Below are positions 60,676 to 64,000 of a stretch of DNA of 64,000 bases, in pieces. The stretch lies in NCBI RefSeq assembly GCF_900103455.1, contig NZ_FNHI01000023.1, positions 62,001 to 126,000 on the forward strand, in the 5' to 3' direction. A model generated the notes under the pieces. The model made no database searches. It was not told the DNA's origin and worked only from the letters and a program-made list of their open reading frames with translations. Position numbers and translations under genes: made by a program. The DNA is from Streptomyces wuyuanensis (GTDB taxonomy: Bacteria > Actinomycetota > Actinomycetes > Streptomycetales > Streptomycetaceae). How positions within the stretch are numbered: the first letter of the stretch is position 1; the number at the start of each line of letters is the position of its first letter.

Positions 60676-60995
60676 CCACGACTCAGCCGACGGGTCCGTC
60701 GGGGGCGGACGAGGAAGCGATACTCGCCGACATCACGGCCATGATCGCGCTGGTCCTCGAGGACGACGGCCTCGGCGACACCGAGGTCGGGATGGAGACC
60801 CGGTTCAGCAGGGACCTGGAGTTCGAGAGCATCGACCTGGTCACCCTGGCCGGTCATCTGGAGGTCCGGTACGGACGCGAGGTCAACTTCGCCGAGTTCG
60901 TCGCCTCGATGGAGCTCGACGACATCATCGAGCTCACCGTCGGCCGGCTCGTCGAGCACGTGTCGCGGTGTCTGAAGAGCGCGGGAGCGGCCTGA
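60672..60995 (+). CDS. Discrete acyl carrier protein
   Basis: The 107-residue carrier protein has helix I (EEAILADITAMIALVLEDDGL), the attachment motif RDLEFESIDLVTLAGHLEVRYG with Ser53, and helix III/IV (NFAEFVASMELDDIIELTVGRLVEHV). The residue before Ser is Glu where most ACPs have Asp. GTG 60672 overlaps the TGA of the synthase gene. A free ACP beside an embedded one suggests a separate loading, extension or hand-over step. Confidence 0.92.
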   Translation: MTTTQPTGPSGADEEAILADITAMIALVLEDDGLGDTEVGMETRFSRDLEFESIDLVTLAGHLEVRYGREVNFAEFVASMELDDIIELTVGRLVEHVSRCLKSAGAA

Positions 60996-60998
60996 CCG

Positions 60999-61877
60999 AT
61001 GGCGATCATCGATGTGGCCGGCGTCCACATGCACGTGCAGCGCCTCGGCCCCGGCGGCGGACGTCCCGGCGGGGACACCGTGGTGCTGCTGCACGGGCTG
61101 CTCACGGACAGCCTGGCCAGCTACTACTTCACCGTCGCCCCCGCGTTCGCGGCGGCCGGGCTCGACGTGGTGATGTACGACCACAGGGGTCACGGCCGCA
61201 GTGGCCGACCGGCCACCGGCTACGGTCTCGAGCGGTTCGTGGACGATCTCGGCGCCCTGCTGGACCGGCTGGAGATCCCCGGTCCGGTCCATCTGGTCGG
61301 CAACTCGTTCGGCGGCACCGTGTCCTTCGGCTACGCCCTGCGCCGCCCGGACCGGGTCGCCAGCATCTCGGTCGTCGAGTCCGAACCGGCCACGGCCTCC
61401 TGGGCGCGCAAGATCGCCGGGCTGCTGGACCGGGTGCGGCACGAGATGACCGTCAACGAGACCGAGGCGCTCGACTGGATCGCCACCCACCGCGGCGGCC
61501 ACACGGCCCGGCTGGCCAGGGCGGCGGGCCGGCTGGTGCGCGACACCGCGATCGCCGCGGAGGTGACCGACTGCGATCTCGTCACCGAGGACGCGCTCCG
61601 CTCCCTGGACCGCCCGGTGCTCGCCGTGTACGGGGCCGACTCCGACCTGTGCGAACAGGCCCCCTGGCTGGGGTCGTTGCTGCCGCGGTGCAGAACGGTC
61701 GTGGTGCCGGGCCACGAGCACTCGGTGCTGGTGGAGGCCCCCGGCCGGGTGCGCGACCTCGTCCTGGGGTGGATCGCTGAGAACGCCTCCCCCGGCGGCG
61801 GCGACGAAGACGGCCGCGACACGGGCCGCGACGGCCGCCGGGCGGCGGCCGTGCCCGTGGAGGTGAACGTGCCGTGA
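60999..61877 (+). CDS. Alpha/beta-fold hydrolase
   Basis: The 292-residue enzyme has oxyanion loop VVLLHGLLTDS, YDHRGHGRSGRP, the nucleophile elbow HLVGNSFGGTVSF (Ser103), the acid in VYGADSDLCEQ and His in VPGHEHSVLVEAP. In this position, three bases after the ACP stop, it may release the chain from the carrier as a thioesterase or edit stalled intermediates. An ester hydrolase role on the mature product is the alternative. The tail is Gly/Asp/Arg-rich. Confidence 0.9.
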   Translation: MAIIDVAGVHMHVQRLGPGGGRPGGDTVVLLHGLLTDSLASYYFTVAPAFAAAGLDVVMYDHRGHGRSGRPATGYGLERFVDDLGALLDRLEIPGPVHLVGNSFGGTVSFGYALRRPDRVASISVVESEPATASWARKIAGLLDRVRHEMTVNETEALDWIATHRGGHTARLARAAGRLVRDTAIAAEVTDCDLVTEDALRSLDRPVLAVYGADSDLCEQAPWLGSLLPRCRTVVVPGHEHSVLVEAPGRVRDLVLGWIAENASPGGGDEDGRDTGRDGRRAAAVPVEVNVP

Positions 61878-63118
61878 GCCGCTGCCTGTTCGTCGTGCCG
61901 CCACTGGTGGGGCACATCAATCCCCTGGTGGGGGTGGCCGCCGAACTGGAGTCCCGGGGCCATCGGGTGGCCTGGGCGGGAGTGCCCGAGATCGTCCGCC
62001 GCCTGGCCGGGCCGGACGCGTACGTCTTCGCGTCGCCCGCTGCCTGGGCCGACGCGGACCGCCCCGTCAGACCGCCGGACATCCGGGGCCCCGAGGCCCT
62101 GCGGTTCCTGTGGGAGCGGTTCCTGGTGCCGCTGGCGGACGCGATGGCCGACGGTGTACGGGACGCGGTGCTGGCGTTCCGGCCGGATGTGGTCGTGGCG
62201 GACCAGCAGGCGCCGGCGGGGGCGCTGGTGGCGGAACGGCTCGGCGTGCCGTGGGCGACCTCGGCGACGACGCCGGCCGAGTTCACGGACGCACTGGCCG
62301 CCATGCCGAAGGTCGCCGCGTGGAACGACGCGTTGCTGCGGGAGCTGCGGCTGCGGGTGGGAGACCCGGAGGGCACGGCGGATCCGCGGTTCTCCCCGCA
62401 TCTGGTGCTGGCCTTCACCGTTCCGGAACTGGCCGGGCGCCCCGCCCGGGGCGGAGACCGGATCCGCTGGGTGGGCCCTTCGCTGGCCGCCCGTCCCGCC
62501 GCTGCCGACTTCCCCTGGGAGTGGCTGGACCCCGGGCGGGCGACGGTCCTGGTCACGCTCGGCACGGCGAACGCCGACGCCGGGGGACGCTTCCTCTCCG
62601 CGTGTGCGCAGGCCCTGCGGGCGCGGGCGGACCGGCTGCAGGCCGTCGTCGTCGACCCGGAGGGCGTCCTCGGCGGCGGCTCCGGCGCCGCCGGAGCCGG
62701 CAGCACCTTCCCCGGGACGGGAACGGGGACGGGAGCCGACATGTCGGCCGGGGATCTGCTCGCCGTCCCCGCCGTACCGCAGCTCCCGCTGCTGAGCCAC
62801 ATGGACGCCGTCGTCTGCCATGCCGGTCACAACACGGTGGTCGAGGCCCTGTGGCACGGCGTCCCCCTCGTCGTCGCGCCGATCCGGGACGACCAGCCGG
62901 TCGTCGCCGCGCAGGTGTGCGACGCGGGGGCCGGGGTCCGCGTCCGGTTCGGCCGGGCCACCGCGGACCGGATCGGGCCCGCCGTCGACGCCGTGCTGTA
63001 CGACCCCGGTCACCGGGCCGCCGCCCGTGCCGTCGGGTCGGCGCTGCGCGCTGCCGGCGGAGCCGCGGCCGCGGCGGACCACCTCGAACACCTGCTTGAG
63101 GACAAGGAGCAAGGATGA
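61874..63118 (+). CDS. GT1 (macrolide-type) glycosyltransferase
   Basis: The 414-residue GT-B enzyme starts CLFVVPPLVGHINPLVGVAAELESRGHRVAWAG and has the nucleotide-sugar site in its C-terminal half: LPLLSHMDAVVCHAGHNTVVEALWHGVPLVVAPIRDDQPVVAAQV, containing HAGHNT and the D-Q pair. Such enzymes attach a sugar to hydroxyls of polyketides, macrolides or lipids. GTG 61874 overlaps the hydrolase stop, making it part of the same operon. Residues 270-290 hold a Gly-rich insert (GGGSGAAGAGSTFPGTGTGT). Confidence 0.93.
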   Translation: MSRCLFVVPPLVGHINPLVGVAAELESRGHRVAWAGVPEIVRRLAGPDAYVFASPAAWADADRPVRPPDIRGPEALRFLWERFLVPLADAMADGVRDAVLAFRPDVVVADQQAPAGALVAERLGVPWATSATTPAEFTDALAAMPKVAAWNDALLRELRLRVGDPEGTADPRFSPHLVLAFTVPELAGRPARGGDRIRWVGPSLAARPAAADFPWEWLDPGRATVLVTLGTANADAGGRFLSACAQALRARADRLQAVVVDPEGVLGGGSGAAGAGSTFPGTGTGTGADMSAGDLLAVPAVPQLPLLSHMDAVVCHAGHNTVVEALWHGVPLVVAPIRDDQPVVAAQVCDAGAGVRVRFGRATADRIGPAVDAVLYDPGHRAAARAVGSALRAAGGAAAAADHLEHLLEDKEQG

Positions 63119-64000
63119 CGTCCCGCGAGGAACGCTCCCGCAGACGCCGGGCCCGGCGGGAGACGGTGAGCGGACTCCGCCCGGAGTACGCGGCCGAGCT
63201 CGCCGACGGGCCCCAGGCGTTCTTCGAACCGCTGCGCCACAACTGCCCGTGGTGCGGTTCGGGCCGGATCGGCGGGCACCTGCTGACGGCGGATCTGCTC
63301 CAGCACAAGCCCGGCCGGTTCCGGGTCGACCGCTGCCACTCCTGCGGCCATCTGTTCCAGAACCCCCGTCTGAACGGCCGCGGGCTCGACTTCTACTACC
63401 GCGACTTCTACGACGGACTCGGCGAGCAGCAGCTGGACGGGATGTTCGGCGGCCGCACCACCTCCTACCGGCGCCGCGCGGAGTCGGTGCGGCCCCATCT
63501 CGGCGGGGTCAAGCGGTGGCTCGACGTCGGAACCGGGCACGGGCACTTCTGCGAAGTGGCCCGGGCGGTCCTGCCGGAGGTCGAGTTCGACGGGCTCGAC
63601 CGATCCGAGGGGGTGGAGCTCGCCGAGCGGCGGGGGCGGGTGGCGCGGGGCTTCCGCGGCCCCTTCACCGAACTGGCGCCGGACCTCGCGGGCGAGTACG
63701 ACGCGGTGAGCCTGTTCCACTACCTGGAGCACAGCACGGAACCGCTCCGGGAACTGGAGGCGGCCCGCACGTGCCTGCGGCCGGGCGGCCATATCGTGGT
63801 CGAGGTGCCGGACCCGGGGAGCCGGTACGCCCGGTTGCTGGGCCGCTGGTGGCTGCCCTGGCTGCAGCCCCAGCACCTCCATCTCATGCCGGTGGGCAAT
63901 CTCCGCGGCGCCCTGTCGGACCTGGGGTTCACGGTGGTCGCGGAGCAGCACCGTTCGGCGCACGAGCCGGTGGATCTGGTGGCCGCGGTGTGGCTGGCCC
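63115..64000 (+). CDS. Zinc-ribbon SAM-dependent methyltransferase (cut by the window end)
   Basis: ATG 63115 overlaps the glycosyltransferase stop (ATGA) and the frame runs off the right edge after 295 residues. An N-terminal zinc ribbon (HNCPWCGSGRIGG and VDRCHSCGHLFQNPRL) precedes a class I methyltransferase: KRWLDVGTGHGHFCEVARAVLPEVEFDGLDRSEG, YDAVSLFHYLEHSTEPLRELEAARTCLRPGGHIVVEVPDP. This ribbon-plus-Rossmann plan is shared with sugar C-methyltransferases and with tailoring enzymes of lipids. It may act on the sugar or on the chain. Confidence 0.88.
   Translation, partial: MTSREERSRRRRARRETVSGLRPEYAAELADGPQAFFEPLRHNCPWCGSGRIGGHLLTADLLQHKPGRFRVDRCHSCGHLFQNPRLNGRGLDFYYRDFYDGLGEQQLDGMFGGRTTSYRRRAESVRPHLGGVKRWLDVGTGHGHFCEVARAVLPEVEFDGLDRSEGVELAERRGRVARGFRGPFTELAPDLAGEYDAVSLFHYLEHSTEPLRELEAARTCLRPGGHIVVEVPDPGSRYARLLGRWWLPWLQPQHLHLMPVGNLRGALSDLGFTVVAEQHRSAHEPVDLVAAVWLA

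Overview
The window is very GC-rich DNA with strong third-position G/C bias, many GTG and a few TTG starts, and ATGA/GTGA operon overlaps. A short chaplin, two LacI-controlled sugar ABC transporters without their own ATPase, SUKH, TerB, RNHCP and DUF4236 proteins and a large iterative polyketide synthase all point to a Streptomyces chromosome, probably outside the conserved core.

Layout. 1-1000: gene debris, with a cluster of inverted repeats resembling a TetR-family operator and a truncated short-chain dehydrogenase. 1.07-5.2 kb: SnoaL-like protein, HxlR regulator, then a Fur-family regulator divergent from katG. 5.8-9.2 kb: pyruvate carboxylase, followed by a broken gene with three frame changes. 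10-16.6 kb: housekeeping-type and small genes (SUKH, fasciclin, RNHCP, NhaA-thioredoxin fusion, TerB, DUF4236) mixed with fragments.

16.8-32.5 kb is a glycan-utilisation locus. A LacI regulator precedes an ABC importer (binding lipoprotein and two permeases), a GH39-like enzyme, a secreted GH144-type glucanase-like protein, a sulfatase with a CSPAR site, its probable formylglycine-generating enzyme, a GH13 enzyme, an endonuclease/exonuclease/phosphatase-fold protein and a GH3 beta-glucosidase. Four promoters carry related 14-bp boxes close to TG(A/T)ATGCGC(A/T)T(A/T)CA, so I infer one regulon for import and intracellular breakdown of a (possibly sulfated) glycan.

32.7-41.1 kb is a mosaic: an initiator-tRNA-like gene with a damaged T-loop, three methyltransferases, CbiZ, tiny membrane proteins, a phosphotransferase, a NUDIX hydrolase, a chaplin and an acetyltransferase. 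41.2-47.6 kb is a second LacI/ABC/GH13 locus for alpha-glucosides, with CTTGCA repeats at both promoters.

48.1 kb to the window end is a biosynthetic cluster, cut by the right edge. Two giant, translationally coupled genes encode an iterative synthase related to polyunsaturated-fatty-acid, heterocyst-glycolipid and enediyne synthases: (FMN reductase)x2-KS-AT-ACP-KR and KS-AT-DH-phosphopantetheinyl transferase. A separate ACP, an alpha/beta hydrolase, a macrolide-type glycosyltransferase and a zinc-ribbon methyltransferase follow with overlapping or nearly abutting ends. The inferred product is a glycosylated, possibly methylated, long-chain polyketide or secondary lipid. This is the most interesting system in the window.
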